DNA from: Vibrio casei
Lineage (GTDB): Bacteria; Pseudomonadota; Gammaproteobacteria; Enterobacterales; Vibrionaceae
Reading direction: 5' to 3'
Assembly (NCBI RefSeq): GCF_002218025.2
Contig: NZ_AP018680.1
Location: 1,364,001 to 1,428,000, forward strand
Length of the DNA stretch: 64,000 nucleotides
A program made the translations under genes and the position numbers. A model generated the notes under the pieces. The model searched no databases. It was not told where the DNA came from and saw nothing but the letters and a program-made list of their open reading frames with translations. Shown piece by piece: positions 17,478 through 27,691 of this stretch; the first letter of the stretch is position 1, and the number at the start of each line of letters is the position of its first letter.

Positions 17478-18778
17478 TAGATTCGTATTGGTGCACCATT
17501 ATCACTTTGTTTGGCTACTTCAATTCTGAATAGATAAGCCAGTGCTTGGCTAAAAAAAGCATATTGAGACAAATTGGTGATCACAAATTGTTTTATGTTT
17601 CTAGTGATTAACCAGAAAGTCATAATTGCGGTTGCAATTGTCGACAAACCAAAAGAGTTCTTTTTACTTACCGCCCAGGATGCCCAAACTGGCATTTCAA
17701 GACTTATATTTGTCTCACTGAAAACATACGGTTTCCATTTTCGTAGTACCAATACAGAAACAAAAATGAACCAAAGAAACAATAAGCTGGATATCCAGTG
17801 ATAAATCGTCCCTTCACCAATGGTAGTCTCAGCCATTTGTAAAATAACGCCTGCGCCAATGACACTCCAGACGTAATAGCGAATGGTGGATAAACGTATG
17901 GCGGTAATATCTTTGGTGGTAGAGCGACTATTTCGATAAGCAAACTCCAGTATAAATTTAACCGCTATTGAGCCACCAAGAATCCACCAGGTAAAGATAT
18001 CTAGGAATTTAACGTGTTGTAGACTTTGGAGTGTTGATAAAATGTCCAAGGAAACTGTAATCGCAATGAGCCAAGCAATAGGGCGGTTTGCTTTACTGAC
18101 ATACCAAATTAATCGGATCCAAATGGAAGGGGCAGAGGCAGTTTCTAATTTATTTTTCCGAAAATGTCGAATAATATCATTGCTATTTCTTAGCCACCAA
18201 GACAATAGTAAGTATATAAGAAATAACTTCACAACCATTGCTATAACTGGAACAGGAGATATTGTTAAGTCTTTAATAAAGGCTTTAAAACTCTGTATTT
18301 GATAGTAAACCAAATATTGAGCATTCAACTCAGTTAAGTGCAGTTCGGTCTTAAATTGAGTTACACCATAAGGGCCAAATCCAGTCAGTTTATTATAAAT
18401 ACGAGCTTGAGCTAATTTTAGTAAATCTTGTTTTGATTGGCTATAGCTATGCATCGTCAAATAATATTCTTGAACACTGAACCAAGAGCGCTGGTCACCC
18501 AAAGTACGATAGCTTTTTAAAGATTGCTCAAACCCTTTAATGCCTAGATCAATTTGATAAAGGGTGGTGGATAATAGTTCATCCACCTGAGAATGATCAG
18601 CTTCAATCATGAAAAGAGGATCGGGTAATTTATTAACCTGTTCGGCTACTCTTTGAGCTGCTGGTGTTACTTTCGGGATTTGGGATTGATTGTTTGGTTC
18701 CCATTCTGCCTTTGCAGATAGAGAGACAAATATCAACAGAATAAACATTATTCGAATGGTATGACCCATAAACTTCAC
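17477..18778 (-). CDS. multi-pass membrane protein, first gene of the MscS operon
   Basis: A 433-residue inner-membrane protein of unknown function. A signal peptide (about 1-24, ending AKA) is followed by a roughly 160-residue helical periplasmic part. Then come about six membrane segments, among them KLFLIYLLLSWWL, IAWLIAITVSLDIL, FTWWILGGSIAVKFIL and SSLLFLWFIFVSVLVL. I see no channel or transporter signature. Coupling to the ATPase-like gene by a one-base stop/start overlap, and to the MscS gene beyond it, implies a shared complex or pathway. Confidence 0.6.
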   Translation of the reverse strand: MKFMGHTIRIMFILLIFVSLSAKAEWEPNNQSQIPKVTPAAQRVAEQVNKLPDPLFMIEADHSQVDELLSTTLYQIDLGIKGFEQSLKSYRTLGDQRSWFSVQEYYLTMHSYSQSKQDLLKLAQARIYNKLTGFGPYGVTQFKTELHLTELNAQYLVYYQIQSFKAFIKDLTISPVPVIAMVVKLFLIYLLLSWWLRNSNDIIRHFRKNKLETASAPSIWIRLIWYVSKANRPIAWLIAITVSLDILSTLQSLQHVKFLDIFTWWILGGSIAVKFILEFAYRNSRSTTKDITAIRLSTIRYYVWSVIGAGVILQMAETTIGEGTIYHWISSLLFLWFIFVSVLVLRKWKPYVFSETNISLEMPVWASWAVSKKNSFGLSTIATAIMTFWLITRNIKQFVITNLSQYAFFSQALAYLFRIEVAKQSDNGAPIRI

Positions 18779-19100
18779 TTATAAATGGTTGAATGGACTT
18801 ATTTTTGTAAACGAGTATACAATACTAAGTTGATTGATAGCAGCTTGAAGTTTTCATTATCACATCCTTTATACTGGGGTGGCACTTAAGACATTGGACT
18901 GGTAACCACAAGCAATTAAATCAGTATTAAGATAATCCTTTACTTATTTCATTATGGCTACAAATTTCGATCTCACCCATAAGTTTTTAATTTGAAATAT
19001 TAAATGGGGCTTAAAAAAGGTAAATTAAGTCTATAGGAAAGAGTTAAATCAACATGCTTGGTATCCATCTACATAAAATGAAATGATAAAAGGACTTAGA
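18779..19100. other. divergent promoter region between the MscS operon and cobB
   Basis: About 320 AT-rich bases. No RNA gene, hairpin or frame stands out. It must hold the promoters of both divergent units. Confidence 0.5.
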
Positions 19101-19811
19101 ATGCATTTTCCTTATCAAAATATTGTAATACTAACTGGTGCGGGCATTTCGGCCGAATCTGGTATTCAAACTTTTCGATCTCAAGATGGATTATGGGAAA
19201 ACCATAAAATTGAAGATGTCGCGACACCTGAAGGTTATATTGAAAATCCTAAATTAGTTCAAGAATTTTATAATCAACGAAGAGCTAGCTTACATGAACC
19301 CGGTCTTGCACCTAACTCTGCACATATTGCCCTAGCTGAGCTTGAGAAAAAGTTAGATGGAAAAGTGACGGTGATTACACAGAATATCGATAATCTACAT
19401 GAGCGAGCGGGTAGTGAACGGATTATTCATATGCATGGTGAGCTATTAAAAGTACGTTGCCCTGAATCGAATCAAGTTATCGAACATATTGAAGGGCTTT
19501 CTGTAGAAGACTTATGCCATTGTTGTCAAATCCCAAATCCTTTACGTCCCCATATCGTTTGGTTTGGAGAAATGCCACTACAAATGGCAGAGATATATTC
19601 AATTATTGAACAAGCCGACCTGTTTGTGTCTATTGGCACATCAGGGGTTGTATACCCTGCTGCTGGTTTTGTTCACGATGCCAAAATGCATGGTGCTCAT
19701 ACCATCGAAATTAATTTAGAGCCAAGTGCAGTACAAAGTGAGTTTTTAGAAAAAAGATATGGTAAAGCCAGTATAGAAGTGCCTAAATTGGTTAATGAAC
19801 TCCTTTCATGA
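19101..19811 (+). CDS. cobB: NAD-dependent protein lysine deacylase (sirtuin)
   Basis: A 236-residue class III sirtuin that removes acetyl and succinyl groups from lysines, using NAD. Visible are [14 protein letters not shown] (13-26), [12 protein letters not shown] (93-104), the catalytic His112 in MHGE, a cysteine group for zinc (Cys120 and CHCC at 139-142) and [12 protein letters not shown]. Tyr57 and Arg60 in FYNQRR are the pair that in CobB/SIRT5 grips acidic acyl groups. I chose the ATG at 19101, which has an AAGGA site; the upstream ATG adds six residues. Confidence 0.93.
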   Translation: MHFPYQNIVILTGAGISAESGIQTFRSQDGLWENHKIEDVATPEGYIENPKLVQEFYNQRRASLHEPGLAPNSAHIALAELEKKLDGKVTVITQNIDNLHERAGSERIIHMHGELLKVRCPESNQVIEHIEGLSVEDLCHCCQIPNPLRPHIVWFGEMPLQMAEIYSIIEQADLFVSIGTSGVVYPAAGFVHDAKMHGAHTIEINLEPSAVQSEFLEKRYGKASIEVPKLVNELLS

Positions 19812-19842
19812 GCATATGGAAGCCTTTGTATAAACTATAAAT

Positions 19843-19880
19843 AAAACCCGCCAGCTTATGAATAAAAGTGGCGGGTTTTA
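19843..19880. terminator. bidirectional terminator between cobB and potD
   Basis: An 11-bp stem (AAAACCCGCCA with TGGCGGGTTTT) around a 15-nt loop with T-runs on both strands, between convergent genes. Confidence 0.85.
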
Positions 19881-19899
19881 TAATTGGTCATGAATAGAA

Positions 19900-20943
19900 T
19901 TACATGTTGACCTTTAGCTTTTGAAAGTATTCGTCATAAAGAACATTTGCTTCACCAACATCATCTTGCCACTCACCTGAGTCCAATATTTTCTGTGGTG
20001 GGAACACGTTGTCATCGTTAGAAAAATCTTTTGGTAATAATGGATATGCGGTTTTCACTGGTGTAGGGTAGCCAATTTCTACAGCTATTTTAGCTGCGTT
20101 TTCTGGGCGCAATAAGAAATCAATCATCTTATAAGCGGCATCCACATTTTTAGCCCCCGAAGGGATCGCTAAGCTATCCATCCAAAATATAGTACCTTTT
20201 TCTGGCCAAATAATATGAATAGGAGCGCCTTCTTTACGAGCAGCATAAGCCGAGCCATTCCATAGCATACCCAAAGAGGTTTCACCGGCTAAGTATGGAT
20301 TAGCTGGAAAGTCTGAATTAAAAACTAATACGTTAGGCATTAATTTTTTTAGTTCTTCATAGGCTTCTTTGATTTGCGTAGGATCTTGTGTATTTCCAGA
20401 GTAACCTAATTTAGTTAAGGCAATTTGGAATACCTCTCGAGGGTCGTCCATCATCATTAACTGTCCAACCCATTTAGGATCCCATAAATCATCCCATTTA
20501 TCGATGCTAGATCTGTCTAACATATCGGTGTTGATACCGATTCCCGTTGCCCCCCAAACATAAGGAATAGAGTAATTATTATTTGGATCAAATGGTTTGT
20601 TTAAATAATTTGGATCCAAATCAGCAAAGTGAGATAACTTTGATTTATCTATTTCCCTTAGCATGCCTTCTTTACGCATTTTTGAAATGAAATATGTTGA
20701 AGGCACAACAAGATCATAACCTTTACCTTGGGTTTTCAGCTTGGCATACATGGATTCATTGGATTCATAAGTTGAATAAATAACTTTGATTCCCGTTTCT
20801 TTTGTAAAATCTTGAAGTACTTCACTTGGAATATACTCAGACCAATTATAGAAATAGAGTTCTTTGTCGTTAGCTTGAACATAACTTGCTGTTAAAGAGG
20901 TGGCAAGCGTTGCTCCTACAAGGAACTTAGACCATGTTTTCAT
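19900..20943 (-). CDS. potD: spermidine/putrescine ABC transporter substrate-binding protein
   Basis: A 347-residue periplasmic polyamine-binding protein with a signal peptide (about 1-24, ending VQA). It shows FYNWSEYIP, YESNESMYAKLKT, GYDLVVPSTYFI and WGATGIGINTD, all PotD features, with acidic and aromatic residues for the ligand amines. It is last of potABCD, but 188 bp separate it from potC. That gap contains an 8-bp inverted repeat (21050-21057 with 21068-21075), so potD may have its own promoter or processed message. Confidence 0.92.
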   Translation of the reverse strand: MKTWSKFLVGATLATSLTASYVQANDKELYFYNWSEYIPSEVLQDFTKETGIKVIYSTYESNESMYAKLKTQGKGYDLVVPSTYFISKMRKEGMLREIDKSKLSHFADLDPNYLNKPFDPNNNYSIPYVWGATGIGINTDMLDRSSIDKWDDLWDPKWVGQLMMMDDPREVFQIALTKLGYSGNTQDPTQIKEAYEELKKLMPNVLVFNSDFPANPYLAGETSLGMLWNGSAYAARKEGAPIHIIWPEKGTIFWMDSLAIPSGAKNVDAAYKMIDFLLRPENAAKIAVEIGYPTPVKTAYPLLPKDFSNDDNVFPPQKILDSGEWQDDVGEANVLYDEYFQKLKVNM

Positions 20944-21131
20944 TGGTGACTCCCAGTTTGAATGGTGTTATTAGTATCATTTTCAAAATAGTGTGAAGTA
21001 TAGACAGATAAATCCATTTTTAAACCATTTATCAATTTTATTCCATATAACAAATCAAGATGTTTTATGATTTGTAAGGTGCTCGTCTCTATCTGCTTGA
21101 TGACGTAATAGCTGACGAAACAAGCTGGAAT

Positions 21132-21917
21132 TTACTTAATTCGGTCTCTAGCGAGTAGCAGTGAAAGAATAACTAGCATCAATGATACAACTAACATTAC
21201 TGTTGCCAAAGCATTCACCTCTGGTGATATACCCACTTTAACCATAGAGTAAATTTTCAAAGGTAGGATCTCATAACTTGGCCCGGTCACAAATGAGCTA
21301 ATAATCACATCATCAAGGGATAGGGTAAAGCTGAGTAACCAACCTGCAGCTATGGCAGGTTTTGCTAAAGGAAATATGATTCTTTTAAGAATCGTCCATT
21401 CGCTTGCCCCCAAGTCTTTCGCCGCCTCTAACATTTTGACATCAAATCCTTTTAATCGGCTATAAACTGTGACGACGACGAAAGGTAAACAAAATGTAAT
21501 GTGTGAAATCAATAGGGTAATCAAACCTAACTGAAATCCAACTACCAAAAACAAAGCTAATAGTGAAATAGCCATAACAATATCTGGCGACATCATGACT
21601 ACAAACAATAAACCATTAACAGCAGGTTTTACTTTAAATTTATAACGAAATAAAGCAACGGCAGTTAAGCTACCGATAACAGTTGCCGCAGTTGAAGATA
21701 AAATGGCAATAGTAATCGAATGACCGGCCGCTTGAATAAGGCTGTCATTATTAAATAATGCTGAATACCACTTTGTCGTAAAACCATCCCATTTAATACC
21801 AAATTTACTAGCATTAAAGGAGTTCACAATTAAGACAATAATGGGTAAATATAGAAATAAATATACCAAACTCATGAAGCTAGATTTGGCAATGTTCGCA
21901 CCAATAGGTTTCTTCAT
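21132..21917 (-). CDS. potC: spermidine/putrescine ABC transporter permease
   Basis: A 261-residue inner-membrane permease with six predicted helices. The EAA loop is EAAKDLGASEWTILKRIIFPLAKPA, which contacts PotA. The C-terminal SLDDVIISSFVTGP block is typical of PotC. The start overlaps the potB stop by one base, so it is coupled to potB. Confidence 0.92.
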   Translation of the reverse strand: MKKPIGANIAKSSFMSLVYLFLYLPIIVLIVNSFNASKFGIKWDGFTTKWYSALFNNDSLIQAAGHSITIAILSSTAATVIGSLTAVALFRYKFKVKPAVNGLLFVVMMSPDIVMAISLLALFLVVGFQLGLITLLISHITFCLPFVVVTVYSRLKGFDVKMLEAAKDLGASEWTILKRIIFPLAKPAIAAGWLLSFTLSLDDVIISSFVTGPSYEILPLKIYSMVKVGISPEVNALATVMLVVSLMLVILSLLLARDRIK

Positions 21918-22783
21918 TAGTCTAGTTCCGCTTTCTTATTCATAAACTTACCTGCACGATAATAAGCATAAATCATTAATGCCATTACCAATGTAAGTGC
22001 AATGCTCGTTGAGGCTCCAAATGGCCAATCCCGAGCATTCAAAACTTGGCTCTTTATTACGTTACCAATTAATAAATTTTTCGCACCACCTAATAAATCA
22101 GACACGTAGAACATCCCTAAAGCGGGAAGCAATACTAGTAAACAACCTCCAATAATTCCGGGCATTGTTAAAGGTAAAGTGACCTTTAGTAGCGTTTGAA
22201 TTTTATTTGCACCAAGATCTCGTGCCGCTTCTATGTATGAGCGATCCAACTTTTCCAAAGCAGAATATAGAGGCAGAATCATGAATGGAAGTAATATGTA
22301 AACTAAGCCAATCATCACGGCAGTTTCGCTATACATAATACGAATGGGGTGATCAGTAAGGCCAATTGCCATAAAGCTTTTATTTAATATGCCTTGTGTA
22401 CCTAAAACAATTTTTAAACCGTATGTCCGAATCAGTGAATTTGTCCAAAAAGGCACAATGATTAAAAACAGCATAATAGGGCGCATTTTAGGTGGCATTT
22501 TTGCGACAATATAAGCAAAAGGGTAGCCTATAATTAAACATAAACCCGTTGCAACAATCGCCATATAAAGAGAATGAAGCATAACTTTGGCATACAGGGG
22601 GTCGAGTAATCGAGTGTAATTACTTAATGTGAATGTCAACTCAATCAGGTTTGCTTCATCACGGGTGAGAAAACTGGTGACAATGATCATCAAATTTGGA
22701 ATGAAAACAAACAACATTAACCAAAATACAATTAAGAGTACAATGCTACTTTGCAGGTTGAACTTCTTCATCTCGTTACTCAT
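21917..22783 (-). CDS. potB: spermidine/putrescine ABC transporter permease
   Basis: A 288-residue inner-membrane permease with six helices. The EAA loop is [25 protein letters not shown]. The PSD-type segment [24 protein letters not shown] is characteristic of PotB. It starts inside the last codons of potA (8-bp overlap) and ends on the potC start, so potABC is one translationally linked unit. Confidence 0.92.
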   Translation of the reverse strand: MSNEMKKFNLQSSIVLLIVFWLMLFVFIPNLMIIVTSFLTRDEANLIELTFTLSNYTRLLDPLYAKVMLHSLYMAIVATGLCLIIGYPFAYIVAKMPPKMRPIMLFLIIVPFWTNSLIRTYGLKIVLGTQGILNKSFMAIGLTDHPIRIMYSETAVMIGLVYILLPFMILPLYSALEKLDRSYIEAARDLGANKIQTLLKVTLPLTMPGIIGGCLLVLLPALGMFYVSDLLGGAKNLLIGNVIKSQVLNARDWPFGASTSIALTLVMALMIYAYYRAGKFMNKKAELD

Positions 22784-23918
22784 TAACTGTTGTAGTTATT
22801 GTGGCTACGCTATTATCATAAGGCAGTACAACCTCCCAGCTTTCGACCCAAGTGATAGAGACTTTCTGACCAATCGAATGATCCACATCAGGGTCATCTT
22901 CATTAAAAAATTCACTGACCATTACTCGCATACCTGATTCTAATTCGACAACGGAATCTAACGTCATGCCTTTATAGGTTCGTTCAGTAACATGACCAAC
23001 AATGCCAAAATTTTCTGATTCTTTAATTTCTTCAATACGAATATCTTCTGGGCGAAGCATCACATTAAGACGCTGGCCACTTTCAACCGGTTTTTTGTAG
23101 TGTACCGTTGATTCTATCCCTTCTATTTCGGCCACAATAGTCTTGCTATCTTGTCGGTGAACGACTTTAGCTTCAAACACGTTAATTTCACCGATAAAAC
23201 TGGCTACAAATAAATTACTTGGTTCTTCATAAATTTCACGAGGTGAGCCATCTTGTTCAATTACCCCATCACGCATTACAATAATACGATCGGACATGGA
23301 CAATGCTTCTTCTTGATCATGAGTTACGAATATAAAGGTAATACCAAGTTGGCGCTGCAGTTGTTTCAACTCAAGTTGCATTTGCTTTCTAAGTTTGTAA
23401 TCCAGCGCAGAAAGTGATTCATCAAGTAACAGTACCTTTGGCTTATTAACAACGGCGCGTGCAATAGCAATACGTTGTTGTTGCCCGCCTGATAATTGAT
23501 GTGGCTTACGTTGCGCCATGGTATCTAATCGAACCATTTTTAAAACTTCATACACTCTAGTATCAATTTCAGTCTGTGCAACTTTTTGCATTCGTAAACC
23601 AAAAGCAACATTTTCAAATACGCTCATATGAGGAAAGAGTGCATAACTTTGAAATACTGTATTGACGTGTCTTTTCTCTGGGGGATGTTTGGTGACGTCA
23701 TTATTAGCAAGTAGAATACAGCCGGAATCGACAGTTTCAAACCCAGCTATCATTCTTAAGACCGTTGTTTTACCACAGCCAGAAGGGCCAAGAATAGTAA
23801 GAAATTCACCATGTTTTACACTTAAATCTAGATGTTCGATGATAGTCTTACCATCGAAGCTTTTGCTTATACCCGTCAATTGAATGACAGTTGAGCCTTG
23901 TGATTGTTCAACATCCAA
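22776..23918 (-). CDS. potA: spermidine/putrescine ABC transporter ATP-binding protein
   Basis: A 380-residue ABC ATPase. Walker A is GPSGCGKTT, the signature is [14 protein letters not shown], Walker B is [12 protein letters not shown] and the switch is [18 protein letters not shown]-terminal TOBE-type regulatory domain covers roughly the last 130 residues. The only suitable start is a TTG at 23918, with a GGAGA site about ten bases upstream; no ATG or GTG occurs before the core domain. It is first gene of potABCD. Confidence 0.92.
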   Translation of the reverse strand: MDVEQSQGSTVIQLTGISKSFDGKTIIEHLDLSVKHGEFLTILGPSGCGKTTVLRMIAGFETVDSGCILLANNDVTKHPPEKRHVNTVFQSYALFPHMSVFENVAFGLRMQKVAQTEIDTRVYEVLKMVRLDTMAQRKPHQLSGGQQQRIAIARAVVNKPKVLLLDESLSALDYKLRKQMQLELKQLQRQLGITFIFVTHDQEEALSMSDRIIVMRDGVIEQDGSPREIYEEPSNLFVASFIGEINVFEAKVVHRQDSKTIVAEIEGIESTVHYKKPVESGQRLNVMLRPEDIRIEEIKESENFGIVGHVTERTYKGMTLDSVVELESGMRVMVSEFFNEDDPDVDHSIGQKVSITWVESWEVVLPYDNSVATITTTVNE

Positions 23919-24232
23919 TTTCTGTATTTCTCCAAAGTATAGAAAGCGCTGTTACACACAAAAAATTGAGGGCGGATCATAGTCGTCATGAGCCGTAATT
24001 CATAGTCATTTTTAACAATAAATAGCAGGCATTGTTTTTAATCAATGGCTCAATTATCCGTTATAAAGAGGATAGATACAAAAAAGAATCCAATATAGAA
24101 ATTAATATGTTGAAAATAAAAGCATTTTACAAATTTAGACATATTTAAAATACCGTAAACTCGCATCTTTATACTTCATGAGTATAATGTTCCCTCATTA
24201 CGCAAATTTGACGATGTTTGGAATCCCAATAA
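23919..24232. other. divergent promoter region, potABCD and the 24233 operon
   Basis: 314 AT-rich bases. A TATAAT hexamer at 24183-24188 fits a -10 box for the rightward operon, with no clear -35. No frame or RNA gene is visible. Confidence 0.45.
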
Positions 24233-25039
24233 ATGAATGACAATTTAGAAAAAGAATTTAATGTTGGTGGCAACATTGAATCGGCGTTATCTGGCCAATA
24301 TGAACTAAAGGCTAACAACATCCTTAAAGAAGCGTGGCAATTGACGATCAAAAACTTTTTGTCATTCTCACCAACAATCGTCTTACTTATCGTTTTACAA
24401 ATTACTATTTTTGTTGTCGCGTTAAAAATGCAATTAGGCGATCCAAGTGTGATTTTTAAAATATTTGAAGAATCGGCTGAATCAGCACAAGTCCAAAATA
24501 TTATTGAATCAGTTTTGATCGCGAACTTTAGCTATGAAGTGATTAGCGCGCCATTGTTTGCTGGCGTTTGTTTAATGGCGATGAGCCATGCCACAGGATT
24601 CAAAACTCAAATTCGTCATATATTGAAAGGCTTTCAATTTACAATTCCTATCATGTTAATGACTTTAATGGCATTAATGCTTCAAGGTATTGCAGGAATG
24701 GTGTTACCTTTCTTATCATTATATCTATCGATGGCATTCAGTAATGCCGTTCTATTAATTTGTGAAAAGCGTATCACTCCAATGCGTTCATTGCTTTTAT
24801 CACTACGTGGGGTAAATAAAAAAATACTAACTATTACAGCCGTTTATGCATTAGTTTTACTGATGTTTTTTGCCGCTGCTTTGTTTTATGGTATTGGCCT
24901 CATTTTCGTTTTACCATTTTACTTTCATATCAAAGGCATTATTTATCGAGATATGTTTGGTATTCGATTAAAAGTAACCCATTCAGGTGGTAACTCACTG
25001 AATAGTAAAAAAACTCAGTCTCAGGTATTTGACGCATGA
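24233..25039 (+). CDS. multi-pass membrane protein of unknown function
   Basis: A 268-residue protein with a polar N-terminus (about 40 residues) and five or six membrane segments, such as FSPTIVLLIVLQITIFVVAL, IPIMLMTLMALMLQGIAGMV and AVYALVLLMFFAAALFYGIG. The helix layout recalls the glycerophosphoryl-diester/DUF975-type integral proteins, but I do not assign it. Its stop overlaps the next gene (ATGA), so it is co-translated with the Bax-like glucosaminidase, which points to an envelope role. Confidence 0.6.
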   Translation: MNDNLEKEFNVGGNIESALSGQYELKANNILKEAWQLTIKNFLSFSPTIVLLIVLQITIFVVALKMQLGDPSVIFKIFEESAESAQVQNIIESVLIANFSYEVISAPLFAGVCLMAMSHATGFKTQIRHILKGFQFTIPIMLMTLMALMLQGIAGMVLPFLSLYLSMAFSNAVLLICEKRITPMRSLLLSLRGVNKKILTITAVYALVLLMFFAAALFYGIGLIFVLPFYFHIKGIIYRDMFGIRLKVTHSGGNSLNSKKTQSQVFDA

Positions 25040-25812
25040 TGAAAAAATTTATAATTGTTTCTGTAGTTTTAGCTTGCTGGACATTTTACTATGTGCAAAA
25101 TCACATGGTAAAAGAACCTCAGCCAGAAAAGAAAGAAATGACACAGAAGGTTGATGCAGTTGATTTAAACACAAAGAAAGAAAAATTCTTTGCGGCATTA
25201 TGGCCGGGAATGCAAAAAGAAAATAAGCGTGTCGAGTCTGAACGTACACAGCTACTTGAAATGAAAACATTACTTTCAGATAAAGAAACAATAGATGGTA
25301 AGCAGCTCAATATTGCTTTACGTTTATCAAATGCTTACAACTATGCATTGCCTGAAAGTGGTGTTGATGACGCTTGGCTAAATGAAATGTTATTACGTGT
25401 TGATGTTCTTCCTCCATCATTAGTATTGACTCAAGCTGCAAATGAATCTGCATGGGGGACTTCTCGTTTTGCTAAAGAAGGCAATAATTTCTTTGGACAG
25501 TGGTGTTATAGCGAAGGGTGTGGCTTAGTGCCATTACAACGTGTAGAAGGTGCAACTCATGAAGTGGCAAAATTTGATTCGCCTCAAGAGTCCATTCATG
25601 CCTATTTTATGAATGTTAATCGCAATGCAGCTTATGAAAAATTGCGTAAAATTCGAGCAAAACTAACTGAAGAAGGTAAGAATTTAAAATCTGAAGATGC
25701 AGCAATCGCACTAACCAATGGTTTATTAGGCTACTCTGAACGTGGTCAAGATTATGTTGATGATTTACAGAGCATGATTCAACATAACTCTGATTATTGG
25801 GTGACTCAATGA
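25036..25812 (+). CDS. Bax-like glucosaminidase-domain protein
   Basis: A 258-residue protein anchored by one N-terminal hydrophobic segment (residues 4-20). It has a mannosyl-glycoprotein endo-beta-N-acetylglucosaminidase (FlgJ/Bax-type) domain. The catalytic Glu is in AANESAWGTSRFA near residue 138, followed by NNFFGQWCYSEGCG and a C-terminal GYSERGQDYVDDL. The likely substrate is the glycan strand of peptidoglycan. It is the middle gene of three overlapping genes. The start at 25036 has an in-frame ATG one codon later. Confidence 0.82.
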   Translation: MMKKFIIVSVVLACWTFYYVQNHMVKEPQPEKKEMTQKVDAVDLNTKKEKFFAALWPGMQKENKRVESERTQLLEMKTLLSDKETIDGKQLNIALRLSNAYNYALPESGVDDAWLNEMLLRVDVLPPSLVLTQAANESAWGTSRFAKEGNNFFGQWCYSEGCGLVPLQRVEGATHEVAKFDSPQESIHAYFMNVNRNAAYEKLRKIRAKLTEEGKNLKSEDAAIALTNGLLGYSERGQDYVDDLQSMIQHNSDYWVTQ

Positions 25813-26465
25813 TAGGTAGTAAGATCAATTGGTGGCTCTTTGGACTGACTGCATGTTTATTATCAGGGCAAGTTAGTGCGCAACAGTATCGATTTAATTA
25901 TTCTAAACTTTATACTCAAATGAAAAACAACCTTAAAGAAGGACACCCAGATGTAAAGGTGGCATTTTTCTTTCAAGAACAAGAAACCTCTCGAATTTGC
26001 AATATTGATAAAGCTTGGATGGAAAAGGATGAACATTATGAAGAGTTTACTATTCCTGACAGCCAAGAGCTTGTCGTTCCTATTGACAACAATTTACGCC
26101 AAGTCGGACCTCTTGTTTATGTTGATACTGAGAAAGGTAAACTCTGCGATTTTTCAATGGTAGTGATGACGAATAAGCCATTACAAGGCCAAGTTACCTA
26201 TACTCAAATTAAAGCACTTTTACCTCAAATGAGTAAAATGCTTGATGATCTGGGTGGCATGTTTTCAAGTTGGTTTTCACCAGAAGTTATCGGGCTGACC
26301 TTAGAATTTAGGTCTATTAGAAATGGTTCAATTACCGTTTCTAATGGGGCATCGATCAATATCGAAAATGGAAAGGGGTTGATCAAGCTGGTTGATTTAA
26401 AAGAAGGGGCGGTATTAGATTTCCCTCAAACTACGTTTAGAGTACTACCACTACTTGGAAAATAA
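25809..26465 (+). CDS. DUF2987-like exported protein
   Basis: A 218-residue exported protein. A signal peptide ends near VSA, about residue 25. The mature part is soluble, with two cysteines (SRICNIDKAW, KGKLCDFSM) and a beta-rich C-terminal half (NGSITVSNGASINI). It resembles Vibrio/Shewanella DUF2987 proteins, whose function is unknown. I chose the ATG at 25809, which overlaps the preceding stop in an ATGA; the TTG 12 bases upstream is less likely. It closes a three-gene operon. Confidence 0.65.
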   Translation: MIGSKINWWLFGLTACLLSGQVSAQQYRFNYSKLYTQMKNNLKEGHPDVKVAFFFQEQETSRICNIDKAWMEKDEHYEEFTIPDSQELVVPIDNNLRQVGPLVYVDTEKGKLCDFSMVVMTNKPLQGQVTYTQIKALLPQMSKMLDDLGGMFSSWFSPEVIGLTLEFRSIRNGSITVSNGASINIENGKGLIKLVDLKEGAVLDFPQTTFRVLPLLGK

Positions 26466-26497
26466 ACGTAAGAAATAGCCAAGTTAAATCTAAAAAT

Positions 26498-26546
26498 AAA
26501 AAGCCAAACTTTTAAACGGCGAATGAGCAAAAAAATTTGGCTTTTT
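26498..26546. terminator. bidirectional terminator between the Bax operon and ttcA
   Basis: Stem AAAAAGCCAAA with TTTGGCTTTTT around a loop of about 27 bases, with T-runs on both strands, between convergent units. Confidence 0.75.
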
Positions 26547-26560
26547 AGTAAAAAATGATG

Positions 26561-27511
26561 TTATAGATTAGTCACATCTAATTGTAAGTTAGGATCAAAC
26601 TCCATTGCACCCTCTGAAGGTAGCGGTGTTGGCATCTCTTCTTTGTCAAACCCAATATCACCACCATTAATCACGCCAGAACTACGATCAATTGATTTGA
26701 AATCAAACAGGTTATAATCAGCCAAATGGCTTGGCACCACGTTTTGAACCGCTTTGAACATGGTTTCAATACGCCCAGGAAAACGCTTATCCCAGTCGTT
26801 GAGCATTTGTTTAATATTTTGACGCTGTAGATTAGGCTGCGATCCACATAGATTACATGGAATGATAGGGTACTCACGCATCGCCGAAAATTTAATTATG
26901 TCTTTCTCTCGACAATACGCTAATGGGCGTATAACAACATGCTCACCATTATCTGAAACCAGTTTTGGTGGCATTGCTTTCATTTTTCCACCATGGAACA
27001 TATTTAAGAATAATGTTTCTAAAATATCATCACGATGATGCCCAAGCGCTATCTTTGTTGCCCCAATTTCTTTTGCAGTACGATACAAAATACCACGGCG
27101 TAAACGAGAACATAATGAACATGTTGTTTTACCTTCCGGTATTTTATCCAAAACAATTGAATAGGTATCTTCTTCTACAATTTTGTATTCAACACCTAAA
27201 GACTCAAGGTAAGTAGGGAGAATATGTTCAGGAAAACCTGGTTGTTTTTGATCCAAATTTACCGCTATCAATTCAAAATTCACAGGAGCACTCTTTTTCA
27301 AGCTCATTAGAATTTCAAGCATAGTAAAGCTATCTTTCCCACCAGATAAACACACCATGATACGATCACCATCTTCAATCATATTGAAATCAGCGATAGC
27401 TTGACCAGTATTACGACGAATCCGCTTTTGAAGTTTGTTAAAATTATATTGTTCAGCTTTCTTGTGTGCTTGTTGCTTGGATTCGGTAATGGTGCTTTGA
27501 TTCACATTCAT
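26561..27511 (-). CDS. ttcA: tRNA 2-thiocytidine synthetase
   Basis: TtcA thiolates cytidine 32 of certain tRNAs using ATP and an iron-sulfur cluster. The 316-residue protein has the PP-loop [12 protein letters not shown] and two CxxC pairs, [10 protein letters not shown] and [12 protein letters not shown], that hold the cluster. I chose the ATG at 27511 (MNVNQST), which has an AAGG site; a frame start at 27544 adds eleven unlikely residues. In E. coli ttcA is also close to fnr and uspE, as here. Confidence 0.94.
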   Translation of the reverse strand: MNVNQSTITESKQQAHKKAEQYNFNKLQKRIRRNTGQAIADFNMIEDGDRIMVCLSGGKDSFTMLEILMSLKKSAPVNFELIAVNLDQKQPGFPEHILPTYLESLGVEYKIVEEDTYSIVLDKIPEGKTTCSLCSRLRRGILYRTAKEIGATKIALGHHRDDILETLFLNMFHGGKMKAMPPKLVSDNGEHVVIRPLAYCREKDIIKFSAMREYPIIPCNLCGSQPNLQRQNIKQMLNDWDKRFPGRIETMFKAVQNVVPSHLADYNLFDFKSIDRSSGVINGGDIGFDKEEMPTPLPSEGAMEFDPNLQLDVTNL

Positions 27512-27631
27512 TGTCTTTAACCTTAACTGATACCAAAATAGCAAATCGTGATAATTGGTATGTTTTAATGCTTACTGCATCAATCATCGTGAAGATGCGG
27601 ATAAATAAATGCCGTATCATACGGACAAAAA

Positions 27632-27664
27632 ACAAAAGAGCAACACAGTTGGTTGCTCTTTTAT
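27632..27664 (-). terminator. terminator after uspE
   Basis: An 11-bp stem (AAAAGAGCAAC with GTTGCTCTTTT) with a T-run on the minus strand. Confidence 0.8.
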
Positions 27665-27691
27665 ACCAAACGATCACTAATTCTTCATCGA

